Positions 8,889-15,928 are shown, numbered from the stretch's first letter. The stretch is 37,269 nucleotides of DNA from an uncultured bacterium (GCA_947646655.1 CANSHI010000013.1:1-37269), one strand, 5' to 3'. Program-made: numbers and translations. The notes: a model not told the origin generated them from the sequence alone.

Positions 8889-10070
8889 TTACAAAGTAAA
8901 TACTTCATCTTCACCGTCATCTTTATTATCTACTACCGTAGTAGAAGCTCCAAAGACAGAGCTTGCATTTGGTATACTAGCATTTTTAACAACTTCATTA
9001 TTCACTTGTCCTACACTAGGTTGACCATTAACACTAGTACTATTTTGTATAGGGGCTGTACTAGCTTGTATATTAGGATTTTCACTCTGACTAGAAGCTG
9101 GAGTTACTACATTACCAGATTTTCTATTCTCTTCTACAAGCTCTACTAAAGTATCAACCACCTTTTTAGAATATTCGTAATTGTTTATATAAGTCGAATC
9201 TTCTCTTTTATAAGATTTATTCATAAGCCCACTTACCATCGTCTCGATAACATACTCACCCATGCCGAGAACGACTTTAACACTCATTTTTCTAGCCTCT
9301 AAAGGAGTACTCACCATATTTCCTTGATCGACTCCAGGTTTTCCTTTAACTAACACCACAGAATCGTTCATTAAAAGTTGAACATAAGCTATATCGTTTA
9401 AACTTATCACTTTATTATCGGGATTATTATGTAACACTATTTGCTTATTATCGCCGATAGAAACCCCTTTCATATTGCCATTTAGAAGTTGCTTCTTAGG
9501 CACCACTCCACATAAATATTTAGTTTTGGCATCTACTGTAATTGCTCTTGCATCTTCACGCAATAAAATTTCTCCTAAACTCTTAATTTCCTCTTCATTA
9601 CCAGCTATTACCCAAGCATTGTCATTAAATTTTACACTTTGACTCAACAATCCTTTACTCACTATTTCAAAATTTCTAATATCACTAAAAGCATAAGTTA
9701 TATATTCATTACGATTTAAAATCCAAAGCTTAACATTAGTAGTAACAAAAATATATTCTTTCTCTGTCTTAGACTCTTTAGCAGTTTTAACATTGATTAT
9801 AGTCTCAGCTACAGGAATTATTTCATTAATTAGCTTAGCTTGCTCCACATTGACATTAGCACACATATTGAGAATTAAGTTCTCTTTACCTATTTGTGCA
9901 TCCTCATTATTTTTAACATAAATTTGCATAGGGCCAATATGCTCACTTTTAGTTTTTAACATATCAAACTCTTTCATAGATTCTTTTTTTTCTTTTGCAG
10001 CTTCTTTTGCAGCATTTGCACCAGACTTAATCGCATCTAAACCTTTATTAAATATATCTTTAAATCCCAT
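8889..10070 (-). CDS. PH-domain-like cytoplasmic protein, partner of AAA+ ATPase
   Basis: 393 aa with no signal peptide or membrane segment. Residues about 1-40 form a charged, Ala/Lys-rich helix. The middle contains two stretches that read like bacterial PH (SHOCT/bPH-type) beta-barrels: one with YIFVTTNVKLWILNRNEYIT and AFSDIRNFEIVSKGLL, the second with KQIVLHNNPDNKVISLNDIA. The last 70 or so residues are a Ser/Asn/Gln-rich linker ending in the acidic tail DDGEDEVFTL. The ATG has AGAAGG eight bases upstream. It is the first gene of a two-gene unit with the AAA+ ATPase. The low-complexity tail could be a recognition element for that ATPase (inference). No functional assignment is possible from sequence alone. 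Confidence 0.7.
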   Translation of the reverse strand: MGFKDIFNKGLDAIKSGANAAKEAAKEKKESMKEFDMLKTKSEHIGPMQIYVKNNEDAQIGKENLILNMCANVNVEQAKLINEIIPVAETIINVKTAKESKTEKEYIFVTTNVKLWILNRNEYITYAFSDIRNFEIVSKGLLSQSVKFNDNAWVIAGNEEEIKSLGEILLREDARAITVDAKTKYLCGVVPKKQLLNGNMKGVSIGDNKQIVLHNNPDNKVISLNDIAYVQLLMNDSVVLVKGKPGVDQGNMVSTPLEARKMSVKVVLGMGEYVIETMVSGLMNKSYKREDSTYINNYEYSKKVVDTLVELVEENRKSGNVVTPASSQSENPNIQASTAPIQNSTSVNGQPSVGQVNNEVVKNASIPNASSVFGASTTVVDNKDDGEDEVFTL

Positions 10071-10180
10071 GTTTCAGCCTTCTTTCATACTAAGTATAAC
10101 AAATATAGTTACACCTGTGTCACTTTTTCGTGCAATTAGACATTTAAAATGTTAAAATATTAGCAAATGAGGGACAAACT

Positions 10181-11047
10181 ATGATTTATTTAAAAAAATT
10201 TAAACTTTTAAACGATTATGAAGAAAACCTTGCTTTGCAAAAAGAAAATAGAACGATTTTCAAAGATGTCTATCCCTTCCATATTTTTCCTTTTAAGGAA
10301 CTAGAAACGATAACCTTCGACCACATAACTTGTTTTTATGGTGGAAATGGCTCAGGAAAAACGACTCTTTTAAATATTATTGCATCCAAACTTAATGCTA
10401 CTAGACTAAACAGTATTTCTAAAGGTGAATTATTTAATCTCTATGTCAAAATGTGTAAATTTGATTTTAATTATGAAAATGCTTATAATGAAGTCAAAGT
10501 CATTTCGAGCGATGATGTTTTCGACTATCTACTTGACATAAGGAGTATTAATATGGGTGTAAACCGTTATAAAAATGAACTGTGTCAAGAATACTTATCT
10601 AATAAATATAGTGATGAAAACGACAATATAAACGATTACTATGCGATCAAACAAAAAGCTCTAGCACGCTCCAAATCGATGAGCAAATATGTAAAACATA
10701 GACTTACTAATAACACTATTACAGAGCATTCCAATGGCGAATCGGCACTCCTTTTTTGGGAAAAAGAAATTGGAGAACATTCTCTCTACATTTTAGACGA
10801 ACCTGAAAACAGTTTATCCGCCGAAAACCAAATAAAACTCAAAACCTTTATTGAAGAAGCAGTTAGATTTTATAATTGCCAATTTATAATATCAACCCAT
10901 TCACCCTTTTTACTCAGTTTAAAAGAAGCTAAAATATATGATTTAGACAGCAATTCGTGTCAAACAAAAAAATGGTCAGAACTTAAAAATGTCCGAATTT
11001 ATTACGACTTCTTCAAAGAAAATGACAAAGAATTTAAAGAAAACTAA
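10181..11047 (+). CDS. SMC/ABC-like AAA family ATPase (COG3910-like)
   Basis: 288 aa. Walker A GGNGSGKTT is at residues 54-62 in CFYGGNGSGKTTLLNIIASK. A signature-like stretch EHSNGESALLFWEKEI precedes the Walker B SLYILDEPENSLSAENQIKL, and a switch histidine lies in FIISTHSPFLLSLKEAKIYDL. The order and the short length resemble the COG3910 predicted ATPases, which are related to RecF/OLD-like enzymes but lack a nuclease domain. TGAGGG precedes the ATG by 7 nt. It is divergent from the PH/AAA+ operon with about 110 bp between them. Its role is unknown. Related ATPases occur both in housekeeping settings and in defence islands. Confidence 0.85.
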   Translation: MIYLKKFKLLNDYEENLALQKENRTIFKDVYPFHIFPFKELETITFDHITCFYGGNGSGKTTLLNIIASKLNATRLNSISKGELFNLYVKMCKFDFNYENAYNEVKVISSDDVFDYLLDIRSINMGVNRYKNELCQEYLSNKYSDENDNINDYYAIKQKALARSKSMSKYVKHRLTNNTITEHSNGESALLFWEKEIGEHSLYILDEPENSLSAENQIKLKTFIEEAVRFYNCQFIISTHSPFLLSLKEAKIYDLDSNSCQTKKWSELKNVRIYYDFFKENDKEFKEN

Positions 11048-11068
11048 AAAAGGCATTAAGCTTTTTTT
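11045..11068 (+). terminator. Terminator of the SMC-like ATPase gene
   Basis: AAAAAAG(G)C and GCTTTTTTT form a stem with a 5-nt loop and one bulged G, overlapping the stop codon and ending in seven T. Confidence 0.6.
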
Positions 11069-11107
11069 AATTAATCTTCTAACATTAGTTCAAAATATTT
11101 TTGAATT

Positions 11108-11488
11108 TTATAGATTCTTTAATTCCTCATATTTTATATTATCACAAACGATATAAACTAAAGGATCATTTTCATCACTTGCAAAACAAATAAATTCCTT
11201 ATTTCTGATTTTAATATATTTTATAAAAGCATCACTAATATAATCCCATGAAAACATTTCTTTATTATTACATTGCTCTACACCGTTAAAAATCATTTTC
11301 ATTTTCGTTTTATTTGTTTCATATGTTCTATCTTCTTTTAGTATAGGTTTACCAGACCAATAAACATCTATAAAAAGTTCTATTTTTGAAAGCATTATGT
11401 CATAATTTATATTAGTTATATGACTGTCATGAAAGCCATGATAATATTCAATAAATGATGATAAATTATCTTTAGTAATTAATATCAT
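11108..11488 (-). CDS. Hypothetical protein, 126 aa (possible small immunity-like fold)
   Basis: Not recognised with confidence. The start ATG (11488) has GAGGA about 7 bases upstream. The N-terminus has YHGFHDSHITNINYD followed by alternating strands (LSKIELFIDVYWSG), a His-Asp motif then beta-strands seen in several families of small immunity or regulatory proteins (for example Imm50-like). That resemblance is weak. No signal peptide or membrane helix. It stands alone on the minus strand, convergent with the SMC-like ATPase gene, and next to the bidirectional RNA locus. Confidence 0.6.
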   Translation of the reverse strand: MILITKDNLSSFIEYYHGFHDSHITNINYDIMLSKIELFIDVYWSGKPILKEDRTYETNKTKMKMIFNGVEQCNNKEMFSWDYISDAFIKYIKIRNKEFICFASDENDPLVYIVCDNIKYEELKNL

Positions 11489-11672
11489 GCATGTTCCTCA
11501 TTTCTTTCATGGTTATCTATACCAAACCATTTATATCATTTTTTGTATGAATTAAAATCAAATTTTTATAAGTGCGAAATTATATTAAATTCTAAATTGA
11601 TAATTTTCTATTTTTATATCAAGTCTTCACATAATAACATAAAAATGACACAATTTTTTCTGATATGAATTT

Positions 11673-11701
11673 TTGACAATAATTATAAAATATGTTATTA
11701 T
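11673..11701 (+). promoter_or_regulatory. Strong plus-strand promoter of the bidirectional RNA locus
   Basis: Perfect -35 TTGACA (11673-11678), 17-bp spacer, extended -10 TGTTATTAT (hexamer TATTAT at 11696-11701). Expected start about 11708. There is no sizeable gene downstream, so it drives a small RNA. Confidence 0.85.
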
Positions 11702-11720
11702 GAATGTGTCAAGGAAACTT

Positions 11721-11765
11721 GCATAAAATAAAAAAGGGAACATTCAGTTTTGCAATGTTGAATGT
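11721..11765 (-). terminator. Candidate terminator of the minus-strand toxin-like mRNA
   Basis: On the minus strand ACATTCA pairs with TGAATGT across a 12-nt loop and is followed by TCCC then TTTTTTATTTT. It gives a minus transcript of about 240 nt from the promoter at 11977-12005. Confidence 0.55.
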
Positions 11766-11818
11766 CTACCCAATTAATTTGTGAAGACATTTAATTCAAT
11801 TTAATGAAGAATTAAGTG

Positions 11819-11911
11819 TCATTTTTCTATAACTACTATCATAATGATAAGGAGAAATAAAATGATAGCAATGAGCTTAAGGACTTTTACTACAAAAGTC
11901 TTAGTTTTCAT
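11819..11911 (-). CDS. Predicted 30-aa hydrophobic peptide, type I toxin-like
   Basis: The ORF starts at ATG 11911 and stops at TGA 11821-11819. It begins MKTKTFVVKVLK, basic and short, then a single membrane-spanning core LIAIILFLLIIMIVVI, and ends EK. This is the layout of membrane-acting type I toxins such as Ibs, TisB or Fst, though I see no clear homology to any of them. AGGCGG (5/6 match to AGGAGG) lies 10 nt upstream and is buried in a hairpin formed by ACCG/CGGT and CTCT/AGAG, which would limit translation. A perfect TATAAT promoter reads into it, and a strong opposing promoter produces an RNA antisense to the whole ORF. Role inferred from layout only. Confidence 0.55.
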   Translation of the reverse strand: MKTKTFVVKVLKLIAIILFLLIIMIVVIEK

Positions 11912-11936
11912 TTTTATCAAACCGCCTCTCTTTTAG
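11862..11936 (+). other. Alternative 24-codon ORF on the plus-strand RNA
   Basis: AAGGAG (11849-11854) with 7-nt spacing precedes ATG 11862. The product begins MIAMSLRTFTTKVLVFIFIK and ends PPLF. The hydrophobic core is short (VLVFIFI). The ribosome site is better than that of the opposing ORF, but codons opposite LFLL necessarily read as AAGGAG-like sequence, so it may be fortuitous. Confidence 0.3.
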
Positions 11937-11976
11937 AGATTCGGTAGACACTCAACAATTAATATTCCCTAAAAAA

Positions 11977-12005
11977 ATTATACTATAAGTTAATTTATTA
12001 AACAA
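11977..12005 (-). promoter_or_regulatory. Minus-strand promoter of the toxin-like ORF
   Basis: A perfect -10 TATAAT (11982-11977) lies 17 bp from a weaker -35 TTGTTT (12005-12000). Expected start near 11970, giving a leader of about 60 nt before the 30-aa ORF. Confidence 0.6.
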
Positions 12006-12106
12006 GCGAACAAACTAATTTTTTAAACTTAAAACCAATTTCTTTGTAGAAGATATGGAATATAACAATTCTTTCAAAAAATTATGCAATCTTTTGAGCA
12101 AAAATA

Positions 12107-12143
12107 AATCAGAGAAAATTTTCCACATTCTCTGATTTTTTCT
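12107..12143. terminator. Bidirectional terminator between aspS and the RNA locus
   Basis: AATCAGAGAA and TTCTCTGATT form a perfect 10-bp stem; a T-run follows on the plus strand and TTTATTTTT on the minus strand. It likely ends aspS and stops read-through of plus-strand RNA. Between 12006 and 12106 I see nothing else. Confidence 0.75.
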
Positions 12144-12178
12144 GTAAAGTTTTTTTTACCTAAACTCAAACATTAACT

Positions 12179-13468
12179 TTATGGATTTAATCTATTAGGT
12201 CCACGGAATATAAACTCTGTTTCTTTAAGACTCGATAAACCTAGTAATAACATCGTAAGTCGATCGATACCTAAGCCAAATCCGCCATGCGGAGGACAAC
12301 CATATTTAAAAAATTCTAAATAAAATTCAACGTCTTTTTCTAGGCCCTTTTCTAAAGCCTGTTTCTTTAGTATCTCAAAGCGATGTTCTCTTTGGGCACC
12401 AGTAGTTATTTCTATTCCTCTCCAAAGCAAATCGTAGCCAAGAGGAATACCATTTTCATCTCTCATATGATAAAAGGCACGTTTTTCTTTCGGATAATCT
12501 GTAACAAATATAAATTCTGAACCGAACTCATCCATAGCGTATTTACAAGCTAACTTTTCTGCCTCACTAGTTAGATCATTTTTCTCATCGTCTTGAACAA
12601 CTAGACCATATTTACTTTCTAAAATACTATATAAATCGCTTAGTTTTACGCGTGGAAAAGCTTTTTTAGGTACACTTACTTCTACTCCAAAAGTCTCTTT
12701 AATAGCATTTCCATATTGCTTCTCTACTTCGCCTAAAGCATACGTCAATAAATTTTCTTCTAAAGTCATCACATCTTCATAGCTTTCGATAAAACTAAAC
12801 TCCACGTCGAATCCCGTAAATTCAGTAGAATGTCTATTAGTAAAAGACTTCTCTGCTCTAAAAACAGGACCTACTTCAAAAATTCGGTCAAATCCACTCG
12901 CCATAGCCATTTGTTTATAAAACTGTGGAGACTGTGCCAAATATGCCTCCCTATCGAAATATTTAACTTGAAATACTTCTGAACCCGATTCACTCGCTGT
13001 ACCGATCAACTTAGGAGTATGAATTTCCATAAAGTTTTCTTTATACATGAACTCTCTCAAAGCTTTAACTAAACAGCTCTGTACTTTAAATATCAAAGTA
13101 TTCGCATCACTTCTCAAGTCGATCCATCTATAATCCATTCTAGTATCGATCTCAGCTCCTTCTTCTATAGGACTAGCATCGGCAATAGACTCGACTTTAA
13201 TAGAAGATGGAATAAATTCTTTACCTCCATTTTTAACATATTCACTTAAAACCATATGGCCAAATATACTTACGACAGAACCTATTGTACATTTAAGTGC
13301 TTCCTCGACAAGCAAAGGCTGTTCCTCTTTAGAAATAGATACTTGTATTTCACCAGTTATATCTTTTAAAACTAAGAACACCATATATTTAGTATCTCTT
13401 ATTTTAGTTAAAAATCCTGCTATTCTAGTTTCTTCATTTTCTTTTAAATTATTTACATACGTTCTCAT
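12179..13468 (-). CDS. aspS: Aspartyl-tRNA synthetase, archaeal/eukaryotic type (class II)
   Basis: 429 aa, which fits archaeal-type AspRS; the usual bacterial enzyme is near 590 aa and carries a GAD insertion that is absent here. An N-terminal OB-fold (about residues 10-105) recognises the anticodon. The class II core follows: motif 2 in FRAEKSFTNRHSTEFTGFDV, typical of AspRS rather than AsnRS, and motif 3 in GLGIDRLTMLLLGL. It charges tRNA-Asp in the cytoplasm, and many enzymes of this type also charge tRNA-Asn non-discriminatingly, which would then need GatCAB; that cannot be judged here. The ATG has AGGAGG nine bases upstream. It is 13 bp downstream of the HisRS-like gene, and the Asp T-box ahead of that gene controls both. 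Confidence 0.93.
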   Translation of the reverse strand: MRTYVNNLKENEETRIAGFLTKIRDTKYMVFLVLKDITGEIQVSISKEEQPLLVEEALKCTIGSVVSIFGHMVLSEYVKNGGKEFIPSSIKVESIADASPIEEGAEIDTRMDYRWIDLRSDANTLIFKVQSCLVKALREFMYKENFMEIHTPKLIGTASESGSEVFQVKYFDREAYLAQSPQFYKQMAMASGFDRIFEVGPVFRAEKSFTNRHSTEFTGFDVEFSFIESYEDVMTLEENLLTYALGEVEKQYGNAIKETFGVEVSVPKKAFPRVKLSDLYSILESKYGLVVQDDEKNDLTSEAEKLACKYAMDEFGSEFIFVTDYPKEKRAFYHMRDENGIPLGYDLLWRGIEITTGAQREHRFEILKKQALEKGLEKDVEFYLEFFKYGCPPHGGFGLGIDRLTMLLLGLSSLKETEFIFRGPNRLNP

Positions 13469-13481
13469 CTTTCATTTCCTC

Positions 13482-14267
13482 CTACATAAACGCTAATTCT
13501 TCTATTAAATTATCGATACCAACCGTTTTTACTTCATCTGTAGCTAAATCGATAAGCTTAACTTCATATTTTTTGATATTTTCTTTATTAAAAGTGATCA
13601 TATAAGTAGCATCGATTTCTTCTCTCTTTAATTGTTTAAGAGAATAATCTATCTCAGCCTTAAATCCTGCATCTTTTATATTACTTCCTAAAATAAATGC
13701 ATCACTAAGTGACTCCTCATCCATTGGATATATGTATACGTCCATCTTTTCGTCGCTTTCACGATAGTTAAAAACCTTATCGATATCATTAAAATAAGTT
13801 TTAAAATATGCTTCCGTTTTATTCATTCCACCAATAATGATTGACTTATCTTGAACAACGATAGAAAATGATATACTATCCCCTTCACTAGGTTCTGCTT
13901 CTACACCATAAACATTCAAATCTAAAGCTTCCAAATTTTCTAAAACTTCACTAAAATCTTTACCATAAGAAGTAATTTGTATTTCATAATCTTCTATGTC
14001 CAAATTGTTTAAAAACTTAGCAGCTAAATTTATTATTTCACAAACCGTATAAACACTAGGATCTAACTTATTTAAAGCCCCCATCATACAATCAGTCTGT
14101 TCATTATAAACTAAGCCATTATAATAAGCTTTACTAGCCTTACTTTCAAAAACTTTAAAGTCACTTAAATTGCCTTTCTCATAAATTAAAGCACTCTCGT
14201 TATAATTATTTAACTCACAAGTACCTTTAAAAATGTCCAAGACATAGTTATACTTTTTAATATCCAT
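13482..14267 (-). CDS. Truncated HisRS-like protein (HisZ-like) in an Asp T-box operon
   Basis: 261 aa. The C-terminal 90 residues read as a class II anticodon-binding domain of the histidyl type: MDVYIYPMDEESLSDAFILG, then AGFKAEIDYSLKQLKREEID. Upstream LNNLDIEDYEIQITSYG matches the HisRS segment after motif 2, and IIIGGMNKTEAYF sits where HisRS has its Gly-rich GGGRYDGL. Motif 1, motif 2 and the HisA histidine-binding signatures are missing and the total length is about 60 percent of HisRS, so synthetase activity is very unlikely. It is the first gene after the Asp T-box and precedes aspS by 13 bp, as in the common hisS-aspS operon, so I infer a degenerate hisS. A HisZ-type regulatory role or anticodon-binding helper is possible. 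Confidence 0.65.
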   Translation of the reverse strand: MDIKKYNYVLDIFKGTCELNNYNESALIYEKGNLSDFKVFESKASKAYYNGLVYNEQTDCMMGALNKLDPSVYTVCEIINLAAKFLNNLDIEDYEIQITSYGKDFSEVLENLEALDLNVYGVEAEPSEGDSISFSIVVQDKSIIIGGMNKTEAYFKTYFNDIDKVFNYRESDEKMDVYIYPMDEESLSDAFILGSNIKDAGFKAEIDYSLKQLKREEIDATYMITFNKENIKKYEVKLIDLATDEVKTVGIDNLIEELAFM

Positions 14268-14283
14268 TTTAATTCACTCTCCA

Positions 14284-14493
14284 AAAATAAAAAGCCACTG
14301 TCAACATAGAGACGAGTATAACCCGCGGTGCCACTCTACTTTACAATAGCTTATTGTACTCTTTACATCCTTAACGCGAATAACACGTAGTAAAATTAAC
14401 GAAGCTGTCTTCTTTTAAAATTTTTATAGCTTTCCACCAACCAACTATTCTCTCTTAAAAAATTTGTAAAATACTCTTTCTTCATCTACTAAC
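14284..14493 (-). promoter_or_regulatory. T-box riboswitch, Asp-specific (specifier GAC)
   Basis: Minus-strand leader before the HisRS-like/aspS operon. It carries the conserved T-box core TGGCACCGCGGG (in AGAGTGGCACCGCGGG, about 14322-14340). Stem I has the AGTA / GAA loop-E pair and AGAGAG plus GGTGGAAAGC apical motifs. The codon following GAA is GAC, the Asp specifier. The bulge TGGC complements GCCA, fitting the discriminator G of tRNA-Asp. The terminator GCTATTGT / ACAGTGGC is followed by TTTTTATTTTT. Uncharged tRNA-Asp is expected to allow read-through. Confidence 0.92.
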
Positions 14494-14499
14494 ATCTAT

Positions 14500-14528
14500 A
14501 GTTTAATTTATTTTTTAACCATTGTCAA
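14500..14528 (-). promoter_or_regulatory. Promoter of the T-box operon
   Basis: On the minus strand a perfect -35 TTGACA (14528-14523) and -10 TAAACT (14505-14500) are 17 bp apart, placing the start at the 5' edge of the T-box leader. Confidence 0.7.
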
Positions 14529-14540
14529 TACTCCATTTAT

Positions 14541-14576
14541 AAAAAAGTCAAAGGTTAGTTTATCTAAACCTTTGAC
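14541..14576 (-). terminator. Terminator of the 282-aa hypothetical gene
   Basis: GTCAAAGGTT and AACCTTTGAC form a 10-bp stem, followed on the minus strand by six T. It separates this gene from the T-box promoter. Confidence 0.85.
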
Positions 14577-14592
14577 ATAGCTAGTCAATAAG

Positions 14593-15441
14593 TTACATCT
14601 TACAACCATTTGACTTATCATTTAACTGACTATTTATATAATCGTACAAAAATCTATCTATTTTTTTACTATGCGTTAAAAGCACTGATTTTTCAATTCC
14701 TAGAAAGTTAGATACATATTCAATATCTTTAAGAAGGTTATCTTCCACTATAAGAGCTGTTACTAAAAATAATAATAAATATTGATCTTCAAGCTCTAAA
14801 AAACCTTCATCTGTATTCAAAGATTCAAACCTAGAACATAAATCAGAGTCTTTTAAAAATTTATAAATCTCACATGTTATAATATCAACCATAAATCTTT
14901 GAAATTCCTTGAAAGAATTGCTAGCAGTGATAACTTGTTTAATATTTTTAGTAACACTATCAATTACACGATGCTTTAAATTAGTCGGATTATTAATAAA
15001 TAACGGATATTTATCTATGTTATCAAATACTTTTTTTAAAATTTCTCTAACTCTTATAACAAATCTTTCTTTTATATACATATCACAATTAAGTGAATTA
15101 ATTTCATCTACATAAGGTACAAGACGTAAAATAACATTTGGATCTTCTTCGTATAATGTTAAAACATCAACTACCGTATCATGATTAATTAATTTACCAT
15201 ACTTAATACCGCGAACTAGCCCTTTGACAAACTCGCTTAAAGTTATAGGCTTTTCTAAACATTCTATAAATACTTTTAAATATCCTTTCATCATTCCTTG
15301 AATATATTCTTTACCTAAAGAAGCACTTAAACACTCTTCTATCACACTATGAATATTCAAATAAACGGTAAATGCTTGTAACTTATCTTCAATATAGTCA
15401 CATTCATTTATTAATTTCATTTCCTCATCATAAATAAACAT
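14593..15441 (-). CDS. Hypothetical helical protein, 282 aa
   Basis: Not recognised. The ATG at 15441 has AGGGGG nearby upstream. No signal peptide or membrane segment. The sequence is almost entirely amphipathic helix (IHSVIEECLSASLGKEYIQG, RERFVIRVREILKKVF-like stretches, LLLFLVTALIVEDNLLKDIE) with short basic and acidic turns, and it ends CKM. It has no catalytic-looking motif. The gene is followed by its own strong terminator and lies 49 bp downstream of the DUF3592-type gene, so the two may share a transcript. A structural or adaptor role would fit but is a guess. Confidence 0.75.
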   Translation of the reverse strand: MFIYDEEMKLINECDYIEDKLQAFTVYLNIHSVIEECLSASLGKEYIQGMMKGYLKVFIECLEKPITLSEFVKGLVRGIKYGKLINHDTVVDVLTLYEEDPNVILRLVPYVDEINSLNCDMYIKERFVIRVREILKKVFDNIDKYPLFINNPTNLKHRVIDSVTKNIKQVITASNSFKEFQRFMVDIITCEIYKFLKDSDLCSRFESLNTDEGFLELEDQYLLLFLVTALIVEDNLLKDIEYVSNFLGIEKSVLLTHSKKIDRFLYDYINSQLNDKSNGCKM

Positions 15442-15490
15442 ATAATTTCCCCCTAAGTGAGCGTTATTCTAGCACAAAAAAAGATTTATG

Positions 15491-15880
15491 TCAATTATGC
15501 CTAAATCTTTTCATAGAAAATGTTAATACTAGTCCAAACATTAGAAAAAACATACCCCAAACAAACATAGCAAAGTGAGATTTTTGATCACCTATATGGA
15601 AACGAGATGGATCATCCTTATCATATCCAATCGTCAATCTTTTACCAACTAACTTTTCTAAAAAGGGAAAAGAGCTTTGATAAGTTTGACCTTCCACATT
15701 ATATTCGAGAACTATCGAATCCTTATTTTCCTCGCTAGGTTTCTTAACTACATCTGCTCGATATTCTATATAATTATTATGTAAAACTATTGTAACAAAA
15801 CTATAACCGACACATATAGAACCGATCGCCATCAAAACTATACAAAATAGTACAAGTGGAAACAATAAAATCTTTGTCAT
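15491..15880 (-). CDS. DUF3592-type membrane protein, 129 aa
   Basis: Start at ATG 15880 because AGGTG lies about 8 bases upstream; a 12-codon extension from 15916 lacks a ribosome site. Two hydrophobic segments, at residues about 4-33 (ILLFPLVLFCIVLMAIGSIC) and near the C-terminus (FVWGMFFLMFGLVLTF), flank a soluble region of about 55 residues with DSIVLEYNVEGQTYQSSFPF and LTIGYDKDDPSRFHIGD. The pattern of an exposed domain reporting the text 'GxxY.......P...G..v.i.YdP.nP' is that of DUF3592. The function of the family is not established. A 15-bp palindrome lies over its promoter region. Confidence 0.7.
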   Translation of the reverse strand: MTKILLFPLVLFCIVLMAIGSICVGYSFVTIVLHNNYIEYRADVVKKPSEENKDSIVLEYNVEGQTYQSSFPFLEKLVGKRLTIGYDKDDPSRFHIGDQKSHFAMFVWGMFFLMFGLVLTFSMKRFRHN

Positions 15881-15902
15881 AGAAACACCTATCCTACCTA
15901 AA

Positions 15903-15928
15903 ATTATATCATACACTTATATTAAGTG
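15903..15928 (-). promoter_or_regulatory. -10 box with adjacent perfect palindrome upstream of the DUF3592-type gene
   Basis: A minus-strand TATAAT (15908-15903) is preceded by the palindrome CACTTATATTAAGTG (15914-15928). No good -35 is present, so the palindrome may be an activator or repressor site. Confidence 0.4.

Larger units (their letters stand above)
11708..11915 (+). ncRNA. Predicted structured RNA, candidate antisense antitoxin RNA
   Basis: Boundaries are inferred from the strong promoter and from a hairpin (AGGACTTTT / AAAAGTCTT, 11880-11902) followed by a T-rich stretch at 11904-11917. A 12-bp stem GACATTTAATTC / GAATTAAGTGTC (about 11786-11820, one G-U) lies inside. CTATCAT (11836-11842) can pair with ATGATAG (11862-11868). 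The RNA is fully antisense to the 30-aa ORF on the minus strand. Alternatively it is itself an mRNA for a 24-codon ORF with a very good ribosome site. Confidence 0.6.
11754..11960. repeat. Long-range inverted repeat closing the RNA locus
   Basis: AATGTTGAATGTCTACC (11754-11770) is nearly complementary to GGTAGACACTCAACAATT (11943-11960); outside these arms GGGAACATT and AATATTCCC (about 11736-11744 and 11962-11970) also match. In either transcript the two ends can pair and close the molecule. The same sequence therefore also appears near the 5' end of both opposing transcripts. Confidence 0.75.

Noticed and set aside
11708..11970. tmRNA, RNase P RNA or 6S RNA in the 11.5-12.1 kb gap
   Set aside because: I found no tRNA-like ends with CCA, no GAGGAAAGTCC-type RNase P core and no proteolysis-tag ORF. 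The facing promoters and hydrophobic ORF fit a type I TA layout better, although a 6S-like closing stem remains superficially similar.
11730..11977. MITE-type element with terminal inverted repeats and a TAAAAAA duplication
   Set aside because: The arms GGGAACATT/AATATTCCC and the flanking TAAAAAA look like a small transposable element, but the flanks are low-complexity A-runs, the promoters lie outside the arms and no transposase relative is visible. Kept as a minor alternative only.
12179..13468. Asparaginyl-tRNA synthetase
   Set aside because: Motif 2 reads FRAEKSFTNRHSTEF, the AspRS form. AsnRS would have FRAENSxTxRH with a different following segment, and the leader specifier is GAC.
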